DNA from: Paludisphaera borealis
GTDB taxonomy: Bacteria > Planctomycetota > Planctomycetia > Isosphaerales > Isosphaeraceae
Reading direction: 5' to 3'
Assembly: GCF_001956985.1 (NCBI RefSeq)
Contig: NZ_CP019082.1
Coordinates: forward strand, 2,914,001 to 2,978,000
Length of the DNA stretch: 64,000 nt
The position numbers were made by a program, and so were the translations under genes. Of the stretch, positions 54,504-64,000 are shown piece after piece. Each line of letters starts with the position of its first letter. Positions within the stretch are counted from its first letter, which is position 1. A model generated the notes under the pieces. The model was not told where the DNA came from, did not search any database, and worked only from the letters and a program-made list of their open reading frames with translations.

Positions 54504-56045
54504 TCAGACACCGCTCGGAGGCTGGTACATTAAGTATGTGACGTAGTGTTCAGGCGAGTAGGTGCTGCCCGCGGGAACCTTGTGCCCGATGGTCAGATTT
54601 AGAACTATACCCTGGTAATATTTCATCATTTGACTATCCCACATGGATACTGCCCGACTAGTTTCACCTGCGGAGACGCTCCACTCATGAACATAAACAT
54701 CCGGGGGATATCCAGCGAGCCAATAGCCCGTCTTCCCACATGGGTCATCGAGGTTCCACTCGCCGGACGCCCATCCCGGCGGACTGGATCTTTCGTCCCT
54801 CGCCTCCATAATTTCGGTTCTTGGCAAACCCGTCACTCTGTCATTGAACCTACGCGATCGATCCGGCTTCACCAGTTGAAGAAACATGAACTTACCGCCG
54901 ACCGATGATGCCGCCTTGGTGCTGGCTGTGATCTCGATCCCGGACTCCGCTTCGGTCTCGCCATAGGGAGTAAGGCACAATCCTGTCCAGATAAAAGCGT
55001 ATGGGTTACCGGCTTGCGGCGTACCCTGATGCTCCACCGTCAATGTGGCCGTGTCCGGAGAGACGGTGGTGAACGTGCAGTGCAAGACGGAATCCGGGGC
55101 CGTGCCCGTGGGCTCCGCTTTATACTTGATCGTCAACTTCACATCGTAATTCTGCGGGGCGACCGTGGCGGGGATGATGAAATCATACCCCGCCTGATTA
55201 GTGGGCACCCCGGGCGTCATGCTGACGAACTTGTGCAGGGACGAAGCGTCCTGGCCGTCACCGCCGAAATAGCTCTTAATGTCGCTGCCGCCGGACCAAG
55301 TATAGGACAAGATCTTCGATGTATCGATGTTCTCCACCCAGAAGTGCATGATGTCGCCAATCGGAGCCGGGTTGTTGTTGTAGAGGATCCAATTCTTCGG
55401 CTTGGCAGGGTCTTCTCCCGGGGCCAAGATCGAGCCTACGCTGCCGCCGCTGCCCTTCAAGGTCGGATAGTAGGCCGGGGGGTTGCCGCCGGAGCCGCTC
55501 ATCGTCGTGAAGTCGAGCGTGGAATCGCGAGCGGTGGAGCGGCTGGCCCCAGGAGCGAGGGCCAGGGGACGAATCGCGCCAGGCGTCGAGACAGCGGCCG
55601 ATCGTAAGCGCGTGACCCCGGAGCGGTTCGCCGGAACCGCCACAGCGACGCCCGCGGACGGCGTGTTTCCGGCGTTCGACGAACGCATGGCGCGATGAAC
55701 GGGATTCGATCCGGCCGACGCCGTGAAGATGCCGTTTGCTCCGAGCGCGGATGTGTGAGCGACGTGGTGCTGTGAGCCCGCTGCTTTCGACGCCGTCAAT
55801 CAAGCCACGACCACCGAATTCGCGAAGCCGCGGTGAGCCAGAGATGCACCGTCGCCGTTAACGAGCCCCTGGATTCGCACTGGCATCGCGGTCGAAGCAC
55901 TGTTTCTCCCGTAGCCGACCCACCCTCCATGAGCCGTCGGAGACGGCACGGCAACGCCGGCGACCAGCGTCGACAGCACGAAGCGTTCCTCGAGATGATC
56001 GATCTTGGGTGTCAACGTCCGCGATCTGCGCGCGGAGCGTCTCAT
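54504..56045 (-). pseudogene. Large secreted-type gene with in-frame TGA
   Basis: From the ATG at 56045 (GAGG about 9 nt upstream) the protein opens with RRSARRSRTLTPKIDHLEER, the LEER-type N-terminal motif of planctomycete giant surface proteins. After 81 residues the frame meets TGA (55800-55802) and continues in the same frame for 431 more residues with no other stop. The rest is beta-rich and of lower GC (VPTNQAGYDFIIPATVAP, YLMYQPPSGV). A TTG at 55799 could restart translation, but that form has no signal peptide. I read this as one gene interrupted by a nonsense codon, or a recoding case. Confidence 0.65.
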
Positions 56046-56242
56046 GCTTCGTATCCTCGATGATTTTGGCCACGGGTGCGTCAAGTCAACGGAGTTCAAC
56101 CATCGGCGATCTGCTGGCTATCTTGCACGGGATGGCGGGAATTGGTGGGCACGCGATAAACCGGACATTAAGCCCGTACGAATCGTTTAGCAAGATAAAT
56201 AACTCGCTCGCCTTTACATTTAAATACCATCATCAAGCATAC

Positions 56243-56412
56243 TAGAGCGGTTAACCTTTGAGTCGCGCACAGCAGGGGCGGCCGGAAGACCGCGTGACTG
56301 TAGGGACGTCCCTTGTGGGCGCCCGAATTGCGGGGCCGCCGCGGTCGCCGACGCCGATCGGGCGCCCACAAGGGACGCCCCTACGTGTGCAGCCCAAACG
56401 CGAACCGCTCTA
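56243..56412. mobile_element. MITE-like element with nested palindrome
   Basis: A 170-bp unit bounded by perfect 10-bp inverted repeats TAGAGCGGTT (56243-56252) and AACCGCTCTA (56403-56412). Both ends carry TA, so the repeats can be read as GAGCGGTT with a TA target duplication, as in IS630/mariner-type MITEs. Inside sits a second palindrome with 25-bp arms (56300-56324 and 56360-56384, one mismatch) related to the one at 39392-39471. It has no coding capacity. Confidence 0.65.
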
Positions 56413-56663
56413 AATGACAAAATCGAAGTCACTCGAACTGCGGATGGCGCCAGTTCCGATCCGCGGCGGTTTCGACGCTTGCCACGGGCCCGCACCTCCT
56501 ACCAGAGGGGAGCGGCGTGCATCGATCGGCGATATCGAACCGCTCCATTCAAATCGCCCGCAAGCTGGAGTCGAGGCTCTTGCCGCGCCGAAGAACCTGG
56601 TAAACTTGCCAGGCGACGAGGGACGCTCCGGCCCTCCGCTATGCTTCACCTGAAAGGACGACG

Positions 56664-58244
56664 ATGATGGGCACGCAGCGCACGCGTCGGGAGTTTCTGG
56701 GGAACGTGGGTCGGGGGATGCTGGTCGCGAGCGTCGGCTTCGGCACGGCGTTCGACATGGGGCTCACGCCCGCCTGGGCGGACGGCGAGAAAGGCGAACG
56801 CCTCGTCTTCGGCGGAATCGAACCGCTCGTCGGCCTGATGCAGGAGACGTCCGTCCAGAACCTTCTTCCAGTACTGGTCGAGAAACTCCGGTCGGGAACC
56901 GAACTGAAGCAACTCGTGGCCGCCGCCGCGCTCGCCAACGCGCGAACGTTCGGCGGCGAGGATTACATCGGCTTCCACACCCTGATGGCGCTCGCCCCCG
57001 CCTACCACATGGCGAAGGAGCTGCCCGAAGACCGCCGCGCCCTCCCCGTGCTCAAGGTGCTGTACCGGAACACGAACCGGATCCACGAACACGGCGGCGC
57101 GGCCTCGGAAGTCCTCCACACAGTCAAGCCGGGCGCGCTCTCCGCATCCCACGAGTCGGGCGAAGCGCTCCGCGACGCGGTTCGCGGGAAGGACATGAAA
57201 GAGGCCGAGCGCACGTTCGCCGCGATCGCCGCCATCTCGCCCGATGAGGCGTTCAACAGCCTCCTCGTCGCGGTTGAAGACGAGACCGAAGTCCACCGCG
57301 TCGTCCTCCCCTACCGCGCCTGGGAACTGCTCGACGTCGTCGGCCCCGAACAGGCTCACACGATGCTCCGGCAGTCGGTCCGCTACTGCGTCAAGAGCGA
57401 GCAGAACAGTCGGCGCACGGCCGAGAACGTCGAGCCTCGCGCGCTCTTGCCTCGGCTGTTCGACCAGCACAAGCTGCCGAGGACGTCGCCCGGAACGAAG
57501 CGGGCCGACGACGCATGGGTCGCCGCGATGAGCAAGACGGTCTTCGAATCGAGCCCGGCCGCCGCCGCCGACGCCGTCGCCGCGGCCCTGGCCGAAGGGA
57601 TCGACCCGCGCGACGTCGGCGAGGCGATCGCCCTGGCCGCGAACCAGCTCGTCCTCCGCGACGCCGGCCGCCCCGAGCGCTGGGCGTCGCCGGGCAAACC
57701 TCCGGGTAGCGTGCACGGCGACTCGGTCGGCGTCCACGCCAGCGACGCCGTCAACGCCTGGCGGAACATGTCGCGCGTGGTCAACCCACGCAACGCCGCC
57801 GCCTGCCTGATCCTCGCCGGCTACGAGGTCGCCCGCGACCGCCAGGCCCGGGCCGCCGACTTCCTCAAATGGACCCCGCGCCCGCTCGCCGAAGTCCTCG
57901 CCGACGTCAAGTCGACCGACGCGAACCGCCTCGTGACCGAGCTGGAATCGGCGGTCCAGGCCAACCAGCAAGAGATCGCCTCGGCGCTCGTGCACCGCTA
58001 CGGGACGCTCGGTCACGACCCCGCGCCGGTCTTCGCGCTCTTGCTCAAGTACGCCGTGAGCGAGGACGGCGCGCTCCACGCCGAGAAGTACTACAACACG
58101 GTCCGCGAGGAGTTCGCCTCGACCCGTCCCGCCTTCCGCTGGCGTCAGCTCGTCGCCCTCGCCCGCGTCACCGCCAGCGAATGCGGCCGCCCCGCCCCCG
58201 GCATGGCCCAGGCCCGCGAACTGCTCAAGGTCATAAGCACATAA
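56664..58244 (+). CDS. Tat-exported conserved hypothetical protein
   Basis: 526 residues. Twin-arginine signal TRREFLGNVGRGMLVASVGF at residues 7-26. The mature part is an all-helical repeat-like domain (LKQLVAAAALANARTFGG; SPAAAADAVAAALAEGIDPR) with conserved histidines (IGFHTLMALAPAYHM, IHEHGG, VHASDAVNAW). No family name comes to mind; such proteins occur beside planctomycete exported oxidoreductases. ATG at 56664 or 56667, with AAAGGA upstream. First of four consecutive genes directed outside the cytoplasm. Confidence 0.75.
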   Translation: MMGTQRTRREFLGNVGRGMLVASVGFGTAFDMGLTPAWADGEKGERLVFGGIEPLVGLMQETSVQNLLPVLVEKLRSGTELKQLVAAAALANARTFGGEDYIGFHTLMALAPAYHMAKELPEDRRALPVLKVLYRNTNRIHEHGGAASEVLHTVKPGALSASHESGEALRDAVRGKDMKEAERTFAAIAAISPDEAFNSLLVAVEDETEVHRVVLPYRAWELLDVVGPEQAHTMLRQSVRYCVKSEQNSRRTAENVEPRALLPRLFDQHKLPRTSPGTKRADDAWVAAMSKTVFESSPAAAADAVAAALAEGIDPRDVGEAIALAANQLVLRDAGRPERWASPGKPPGSVHGDSVGVHASDAVNAWRNMSRVVNPRNAAACLILAGYEVARDRQARAADFLKWTPRPLAEVLADVKSTDANRLVTELESAVQANQQEIASALVHRYGTLGHDPAPVFALLLKYAVSEDGALHAEKYYNTVREEFASTRPAFRWRQLVALARVTASECGRPAPGMAQARELLKVIST

Positions 58245-58302
58245 CCCTCTATCTCGGCCCCGACCGGCTCGCCACGAGCCCTTTCTTCCACGAGGAGTCG
58301 TC

Positions 58303-59280
58303 ATGGACTTCAATCGTCGAGATTTCCTCCAGACGGCCGCCGTCGGGGCCGTCGTCGCTCCCGCGCTTGGAGCCGGCGCCCTCGCCGACTCCAAGCTGCC
58401 GATGCGCGACTTCGGCAAGACCGGCATCAAGGTCTCGGCCCTGGGCTTCGGCTCGGGGAGCCGGTTCTTGATGTACGAACAGGAGGACCGCGCGCTCGAG
58501 GCGCTGACCTTGGCCCTCGACCTCGGCGTCACCTACATCGACACGGCCCACTCGTACGGCGACGGCAAGAGCGAGGGGTGGATCGGCAAACTCATGCCCG
58601 AGCGTCGCAAGCAGGTCACGCTCGCGACCAAGATCGCGGCGCGGAAGGCCGACGACGCCCGCCGCCAGATCGAGCAATGCCTCAAGCTGCTCCAGACCGA
58701 CCACCTCGACGTCCTGCACATCCACGCCCTGTCCGGCCCCGAAGACCTGGCCGCGATCGAGGCGAAAGGGGGCGTGCTGGAGGCATTGTACGAGGCCCGC
58801 GAACAGAAGATCGCGCGGGCCATCGGCATCACCTGCCATGCCGCCCCTGAAGCCTTGAGGACGGCCCTCGAACGGCACGACTTCAATTGCACCCAGATGG
58901 CGCTCAACGCCGCGATGGCCCGGATGGCCGAGGGAAAAGGGGGCATGAAAGCGACCCGCATGCCGACCGGCGGCTTCGAGGAACTCGCGCTGCCGGTAGC
59001 CGTGCGCAAAGGAATGGGCGTCATCGCCATGAAGGTGTTCGGCCAGGACCAGATCACGAGCGCCGCCCCGATCGACAAGCTGCTCGCCTATTCGCTCTCG
59101 CTCCCCGTCAGCCTGGCGAGCCTGGGCATGCCCAAGCCCGAGTTCATCCGCCGCAACATCGCGCTGGCCCGCGCCTTCACCCCGATGCCCGACGCCGAAC
59201 GCCGCCGGCTGACCGACTCGATCGCCACCGAACGCAAAGCGGCGCTCGTGGAGTTCTTCCGTGACCATCGGGACGCATGA
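58303..59280 (+). CDS. Tat-exported aldo/keto reductase
   Basis: 325 residues from the ATG at 58303 (GAGGAG 5 nt upstream). Tat signal NRRDFLQTAAVGAVV at residues 4-18. Catalytic tetrad elements are visible: D in YIDTAHSYGDG (with the Y) near residue 80, K in TLATKIAARK near residue 108, and H in DVLHIHALS near residue 143. It belongs to the AKR TIM-barrel superfamily and probably reduces or oxidises a sugar-like carbonyl in the periplasm. It starts 58 bp after the upstream stop, so co-transcription is likely. Confidence 0.88.
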   Translation: MDFNRRDFLQTAAVGAVVAPALGAGALADSKLPMRDFGKTGIKVSALGFGSGSRFLMYEQEDRALEALTLALDLGVTYIDTAHSYGDGKSEGWIGKLMPERRKQVTLATKIAARKADDARRQIEQCLKLLQTDHLDVLHIHALSGPEDLAAIEAKGGVLEALYEAREQKIARAIGITCHAAPEALRTALERHDFNCTQMALNAAMARMAEGKGGMKATRMPTGGFEELALPVAVRKGMGVIAMKVFGQDQITSAAPIDKLLAYSLSLPVSLASLGMPKPEFIRRNIALARAFTPMPDAERRRLTDSIATERKAALVEFFRDHRDA

Positions 59281-59370
59281 GAGTGTTGAATCGATTATTA
59301 AACGGGTCGGGAGTCCCTTCCATCCCGGAAATCGACTTCTGATCGGTTTGATTCTTATCGGAACTCCAGA

Positions 59371-61266
59371 ATGGCTACCACAAGGGCGCGACCACGATTC
59401 GGGAAGCGCGTCGGGGTGGCCTGCCTCTTCGGGTCGGCGGCGATGGCGTTTGGATTCGCCGCATTCCTCGCATCGAACTACATCGACTCGGCCTGGCGGC
59501 TGGCTCGCGGCCGGGCGGCGTATACTCGAGGTGAATGGGCGGAATCCGTCAAAGGGGCTCGGGAAGTCCTCAAGAAGGACCCGGGGAATCAGGGCGCGCT
59601 CGTTCTACTCGCCCGATCCTTCGCCCGCTCCGGGCGTGACGACCAGGCGCTGGCGGTCTACCAACGAATCGACTCGGCCGCCCTCGAGTCTTTGGACTAT
59701 CTCCTCATCGGCGACGGGTGCTCGAAATTGGGCCAGGAGCCGATGGCGGTCTCGGCCTGGCTTGACGCCGAACGGCTCGCGCCCAACGATCCCCAAACCC
59801 TCTTCCGGCTCGCCCTTTACTCTCACAAAGAAAAGCAGCCCCTGGAAGCGCTTCCGAGGGCCCGAAAGCTCGCGAGCGATCCGAAACTCGGCCTGCGCGG
59901 CGCCTGGATCGAGGCGCGGATCTACAGCGATCTCGACGAGCCCGAGTCAGCGTCAACGCCACTTGAACGAGTCCTGAAAGTCGACGCCCCGAGCCTGCGG
60001 ACGATCGGCATCGAGCGGTCCGAAGTCGCCTCGCTCGCGGCCCGCGTCAACCTGAGGCTGGGGCGGCCGGAACGGGCCCTGGAGATCCTCGACTCGGCCT
60101 CTGGGGGCGAACGGAACCGCGAGTCGCGATGGCTTGCAAGCCGCGCCTTTCTCCAGCAGGGCAAGGCGAGCGAAGTCGCGTCGGCCCTCGCCGCCGTGAT
60201 CCCCCCCATGCCTCCGCTGGCCCGCGAGCCCGCCCCCTATACCAGCGCAGTGAGCTGCCGGCCTTGCCATGCTTCGATCTACGAGTCGCAGCAGTACAGC
60301 CGGCATGCGCTGACCTTCCAAGATCGTTGGAAAAGCCCGACCGCCTCAAAGCACAAAGCAGAGGGAGAGATCCCCGACCCGATCTCGACCCGAGTACGCC
60401 ATCGATTGACGAACGACCACGGGACGACCACCCTGGAAACGACGGTCGACGACCAGACTTATCGCGCGATCGTCCAGTACGTCCTCGGCTCGGGGAATCA
60501 CGGCGAGACCCTCGTGGTGAAGGATGCGCACGACGAACTCCGCGAGGGCCGCGTCTCCTATCATGCGAAGCAAGAAAAGTGGAGCAAGACGATAGGTCAC
60601 ACGGATCTCCCCCCCGACGCGATCGGCTATCTGGGTCGTCCGATCACCGAGGACTTCGCTCGAAAATGCGTGCACTGCCACACGACGACCGCGTCGTCTG
60701 TATTGACGCCGGCTCCGGAACGTCCCCATGACCGCGGGATCGGCTGTGAACGCTGCCACGGCCCTGGAGGCAACCACCTCAAGGCAATCGCGCTCGGGCT
60801 TACCGACCGGGCTATCGTCAGGCCGTCGGCTGCGACCGCGGACGAAGTGACGAACTTGTGCGCCCAATGCCACAGCCCTGTCTCACCGACGATGTCGCCC
60901 GACTCCCCCGACTTCATCAGGTTCCAGGCCCCGTCATTAGTGAAGAGCCGTTGCTACAAGGAGAGCGGTTCATTAAGTTGCGTGAGTTGTCACAACCCCC
61001 ATCAGAACGTCGCGACCTCCTCAACCGCCTACGAGGCGGTCTGCCTCAAGTGCCACTCCGCGACCAAAGACGCCGATCCGACGAGTCGGGGGGCGAGAGA
61101 CGCCTCCATGGGCGCGATATGCCCCGTGAACCAGACGGAAGGGTGCCTGAACTGCCACATGCCCAAAATTCCCGAGGCCGTCCCGAACGCGGAGTTCACC
61201 GACCATTTCATCCGGGTTCGAGAAGACTCCAGCGCCGGCGGCCCTCGGCCCAATCGCCGGCAATGA
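59371..61266 (+). CDS. TPR-heptahaem cytochrome c protein
   Basis: 631 residues. An N-terminal transmembrane helix (about 18-40) is followed by TPR helices (about 45-280). The C-terminal cytochrome region has seven CXXCH haem sites: CRPCH, CVHCH, CERCH, CAQCH, CVSCH, CLKCH and CLNCH. Extra histidines near them can serve as distal ligands. It is membrane-tethered and exported, where it would carry electrons or act as a redox enzyme. The TPR-multihaem form is common in planctomycetes. Partner enzymes are not identifiable here. Confidence 0.9.
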   Translation: MATTRARPRFGKRVGVACLFGSAAMAFGFAAFLASNYIDSAWRLARGRAAYTRGEWAESVKGAREVLKKDPGNQGALVLLARSFARSGRDDQALAVYQRIDSAALESLDYLLIGDGCSKLGQEPMAVSAWLDAERLAPNDPQTLFRLALYSHKEKQPLEALPRARKLASDPKLGLRGAWIEARIYSDLDEPESASTPLERVLKVDAPSLRTIGIERSEVASLAARVNLRLGRPERALEILDSASGGERNRESRWLASRAFLQQGKASEVASALAAVIPPMPPLAREPAPYTSAVSCRPCHASIYESQQYSRHALTFQDRWKSPTASKHKAEGEIPDPISTRVRHRLTNDHGTTTLETTVDDQTYRAIVQYVLGSGNHGETLVVKDAHDELREGRVSYHAKQEKWSKTIGHTDLPPDAIGYLGRPITEDFARKCVHCHTTTASSVLTPAPERPHDRGIGCERCHGPGGNHLKAIALGLTDRAIVRPSAATADEVTNLCAQCHSPVSPTMSPDSPDFIRFQAPSLVKSRCYKESGSLSCVSCHNPHQNVATSSTAYEAVCLKCHSATKDADPTSRGARDASMGAICPVNQTEGCLNCHMPKIPEAVPNAEFTDHFIRVREDSSAGGPRPNRRQ

Positions 61267-61379
61267 TCGAATCGTCATGTCGCGAGATTGCACGGGGTAC
61301 GGCGGAATGGCATCAAGTTTAGCGCAAGTTCCTTTCGAGAATACGTCGCAGCAACACGATCCCAACGGAGAAACTGCGG

Positions 61380-62882
61380 ATGTCGATCGCGCGGATGGAT
61401 TTGCGCTCCAGCCGGAGCCGACTTATCGGGCGACTGGCCAAACCGGGCGTCGCGCTACAGGTCCTGCTCCTGGCCTGCGGCCTCAACGCCTTTGAACCAA
61501 CTCACGCTCGATCGGCCGTCTGGTTCGCGCGAGCCAAGGCGACCGGCGACGGGACGGACATATCGACCCCGATCGGCTCCTTGGCCGCTCTCGAGGCGGT
61601 TACCAAGCCGCGCGACGTCATCATGCTGCTGCCGGGCGAGGACCCGCTGGACGGCGGCCTGGCGTTGAAGCAAGGTCAGACCTTGGTGGGAATCCAGGTC
61701 GACCGGAAACCGTCGATCACCAACAGCTCCGTCGAGCGGAACAGCGGCAACGGCCTCGTGCTGGCCGACGACTGCCAGGTCATCGGAGTGCGTATCGAAC
61801 GAACCAAGGCGAGCGGCGTCCTCGGCGTCGACGTCACCGGCGTCAGCCTCATCGGCGTCGACATGGACGACGCCAATCAATCCGCCGGCCTCACCACGAC
61901 CGAGGTCGGCCTGCTTGGCCCGATCTCCCACGCGGGAGTGCTGTTCATCTCGACCCAACCCGGCAGGAGAACCGAGAATCGCCTCCTTCGATGCAACATC
62001 AATCGGGCGGCCGGCCTCGGCGTCGGTTCGTTCGCATTGAAGGGAGCCACCAGCCGCCTGGTCGTCGACCACTCCCGAGCCGAAGGCGGCCTGCCCAGCT
62101 CTCCACTATTCGACATCGGAGTCATGGCGTTCGCCGAGGGCAAGGGCTCGGAGGCTCAGCTCGAACTTGCCGACGCAGTGGTCAGTGGCCGCATGAGCCA
62201 ACAGGGCCGCAACATCCTCGTCTTCGCCAGCGCCGACGCCAGGGCCAAGGCCCGGATCGAGCGAACCACATCGGGTGAATCGGGCCAGGACGGCGTCGTT
62301 GGCGTCGCGTCATCGGTCCCGGCGACGGTCGAGATCGAGATTCGCGACTCCACGCTCGAGAAGGCGGCGCAAATGAATCTCGAAGGGTCGATTCTCAACC
62401 TACCTCCGTCCGACCCGGCCCGAGCCGGCGAAAGCCTTGTCTCGATCAACGTGCAAGGAAGTGTCATCCGCGACGTCGGCTTCGTCGACGGGTTTCGCGG
62501 CGAGGCCCAGAACATCTGGCTCGCTCCCTCGGTGATCGACAAAAGGCCGTTCGCCAAGGGGCGCTATCGACTCTCTTTACGCAACTCCATCGTGGAGAAA
62601 GCCCTCAAAACCGGCATCGGCGTCGGCAACGTCGGCGAGGATTTCGGGATCGCGCCCGACGAAGGCGAGTACGACGTCGTATTGAGTGAGAACACGATCC
62701 GGAACAACGGCCAGTCCGACGTCACCATCGCCGCCTCGAACGCCCTCATCGACGCCCGACGTAACGACTGGGGCGTGCCGACGGGACTTGCGGACAGTCG
62801 CCTCGTCCTACTCGGCAACGCGAAACGGTCGCAGCTCAATGCGTCGCAACCGCTCTCTCGTCGGCTGGATCAGCCCCGATGA
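61380..62882 (+). CDS. Secreted right-handed parallel beta-helix protein
   Basis: 500 residues from the ATG at 61380 (GGAG about 9 nt upstream). Signal region at about 20-45. The mature part shows the recurrent short strand pattern of parallel beta-helix proteins (LVLADDCQVIGVRIERTKAS, GVLGVDVTGVSLIGVDMDD, LIDARRNDWGVPTG). Such folds usually bind or cleave polysaccharides, but no catalytic residues are evident. It is the last of the four-gene exported group, 113 bp after the cytochrome. Confidence 0.78.
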   Translation: MSIARMDLRSSRSRLIGRLAKPGVALQVLLLACGLNAFEPTHARSAVWFARAKATGDGTDISTPIGSLAALEAVTKPRDVIMLLPGEDPLDGGLALKQGQTLVGIQVDRKPSITNSSVERNSGNGLVLADDCQVIGVRIERTKASGVLGVDVTGVSLIGVDMDDANQSAGLTTTEVGLLGPISHAGVLFISTQPGRRTENRLLRCNINRAAGLGVGSFALKGATSRLVVDHSRAEGGLPSSPLFDIGVMAFAEGKGSEAQLELADAVVSGRMSQQGRNILVFASADARAKARIERTTSGESGQDGVVGVASSVPATVEIEIRDSTLEKAAQMNLEGSILNLPPSDPARAGESLVSINVQGSVIRDVGFVDGFRGEAQNIWLAPSVIDKRPFAKGRYRLSLRNSIVEKALKTGIGVGNVGEDFGIAPDEGEYDVVLSENTIRNNGQSDVTIAASNALIDARRNDWGVPTGLADSRLVLLGNAKRSQLNASQPLSRRLDQPR

Positions 62883-63117
62883 GACAGCGACCGGCGCGTT
62901 TCCCGGCTCATTTCTTTGGACGTAACCCTCCACACGCCGAGGGCGACAAGCGTACGGAAACGTATAGAGCCGCGAAGATATCTCCCGAGCGCGTCAGCCG
63001 ATCCGACCGAAGCGCGCTACCCAACGCCCCCGCTCATCTGCCGGGGCCAACTCCGCGGCCCAGGTCAGGTTCAGCGTCTGATTGGGCTGCTCTGTCGGAC
63101 CGACGTCACGCTCACGA

Positions 63118-63744
63118 CTACCAGACAAAGGGAACCAGTTTCCGCACGCGGCGTGAATACTGTTCGTACTCCATCGGACACTCCTTACGGAGCGCGGCTT
63201 CCTCAAGCGGCAGTTTCTTCATTAACCGGTCGATTCCATATACAAAGATCAGCGCCCGCACTTCACCCAGCGCGATGATCATCCCCAACTGAGCCACGAG
63301 AAGCCCGAGGTAGATCGGATGCCGAACGATCGCGTAGGGGCCTCGTCGTACCAAAGCATGCGCCGGTACGATCGCGACATCGCCGCTCCAGCGTTTCCCC
63401 AGAGCGCGTCGCGCGCAGATGCCAAATCCAACGCCGGCCACGCACATCGCTGCCCCGGCCCATCGCACCGAAGCCAACGGCGGAAGCAACCGAAGACCGA
63501 GAATCGGGACGTCCGCCAAGGGCAAGCAGTAAAGCAGGTGGGGGAAGTTCGTCAGAATTCGTGATCTCAAGGAAGCGACGCGGCCGTTGCCCGCCGGCGC
63601 AATCTTCCGTCCCGATAGATGCCACACGAGATCAACTGATGCCCAACAACCGATCGTGACGAGCCAGGGAACACTGACGTCGGGAACCGCGCCAGTGGCC
63701 GCATATGCAGCCCATATGACGACGATGGCAATCCAGATTCGCAT
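63118..63744 (-). CDS. Isoprenylcysteine-methyltransferase-like membrane protein
   Basis: 208 residues with about five hydrophobic segments. The SAM-binding C-terminal motif of the ICMT/PEMT family is intact: VRRGPYAIVRHPIYLGLLVA near residue 135, then a paired-glutamate region (LEEAALRKECPMEYEQYSRR) near residue 180 and a final LVPFVW. Bacterial members methylate small or lipid substrates rather than prenyl-cysteine; the substrate is unknown. It is separated from neighbours by more than 200 bp on both sides. Confidence 0.88.
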   Translation of the reverse strand: MRIWIAIVVIWAAYAATGAVPDVSVPWLVTIGCWASVDLVWHLSGRKIAPAGNGRVASLRSRILTNFPHLLYCLPLADVPILGLRLLPPLASVRWAGAAMCVAGVGFGICARRALGKRWSGDVAIVPAHALVRRGPYAIVRHPIYLGLLVAQLGMIIALGEVRALIFVYGIDRLMKKLPLEEAALRKECPMEYEQYSRRVRKLVPFVW

Positions 63745-64000
63745 TTGAGCAGCCTACCGGAAATGGGGGCGCTCCTTTCGACTCGACTTCGACCACAAAA
63801 CGTACTGTAATCACGTAAGATCGGGATTGCCAGCGGCGCCGCCGGCTCGCCGGGCCGCTAGGTGCGTCGGTCCGACACATCGACGCGTTTTGGGGGGCCT
63901 TCGGCCGTGAAGTGGAAGTTAGGCTTCGTACCGCCACACTCGGATCCTGCCTGAGCAATTATCCCCCCGGCTCGTAAACGCCTACCTTTAGACGGAGTTT

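Noticed and set aside
56646-58532. 628-codon minus-strand frame
   Set aside because: Antisense of the Tat protein gene at 56664, whose signal peptide and ribosome-binding site are clear.
63632-63958. 108-codon minus-strand frame at the right edge
   Set aside because: It overlaps the methyltransferase start in another frame and lacks any recognisable domain.

Overview
The window looks like chromosomal DNA of a planctomycete, most likely of the Isosphaeraceae type. The evidence is high GC, many Tat-exported Gfo/Idh/MocA-type proteins, DUF1570 and DUF1080 proteins, an ECF sigma factor overlapping a membrane Ser/Thr kinase, a PEP-CTERM protein, an N-terminal 'LEER' motif and an 'FTIRRLM' leader typical of this phylum, and intergenic palindromes of kinds that recur in planctomycete genomes. 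There is no rRNA, CRISPR array, prophage or intact insertion sequence. Most genes are ordinary accessory or housekeeping genes.

Layout. 1-4.6 kb: a membrane-tethered GTPase-like protein facing an ABC exporter operon (GntR/YtrA repressor, ATPase, permease) with a perfect operator palindrome. 4.7-14 kb: a solitary HlyD-type adaptor, a Tat-secreted oxidoreductase, two secreted TPR proteins in one operon, an Old Yellow Enzyme homologue and a small phosphatase. 14.2-19.7 kb: a TetR-regulated RND efflux operon with two tandem operator copies. 20-27 kb: secreted hypothetical proteins, a HEAT-repeat protein, a DUF1570 protein, a tandem pair of secreted coiled-coil paralogues and a DUF1080 protein. 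27.3-29.8 kb: ECF sigma factor plus Ser/Thr kinase. 29.8-35 kb: ribF, a membrane-anchored Gfo/Idh/MocA-like protein and two conserved hypotheticals. 35.5-39.3 kb: a STAS-FHA-STAS protein, a MoxR-type ATPase and a Uma2-like protein with a histone-H1-like tail. 39.6-41.7 kb: groS-groL with a clear terminator.

42-45 kb: a degenerate M19 dipeptidase-like protein with a secreted hypothetical. 45.0-45.4 kb: tRNA-Cys and a second, imperfect tRNA-like cloverleaf. 45.8-53.7 kb: an SPFH protein, a PEP-CTERM protein, a DUF2239 protein behind a long inverted repeat, a Tat Gfo/Idh/MocA oxidoreductase, a secretin-like protein and a glycosyltransferase-methyltransferase fusion. 53.7-56.4 kb: a less orderly, lower-GC stretch with a gene broken by an in-frame TGA and a MITE-like element. 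56.6-62.9 kb: four consecutive export-directed genes (Tat protein, aldo/keto reductase, TPR-heptahaem cytochrome, beta-helix protein). 63.1-63.7 kb: an isoprenylcysteine-methyltransferase-like membrane enzyme.

I found no convincing new defence or secretion system. The items most worth a second look are the histone-tailed, active-site-poor Uma2 protein beside a STAS-FHA-STAS protein and an orphan MoxR ATPase; the in-frame TGA gene; the odd tRNA-like gene; the repressor operators; and the nested palindromic repeat elements. Start codons were moved from the longest ORF wherever a ribosome-binding site, signal peptide or family alignment argued for it.
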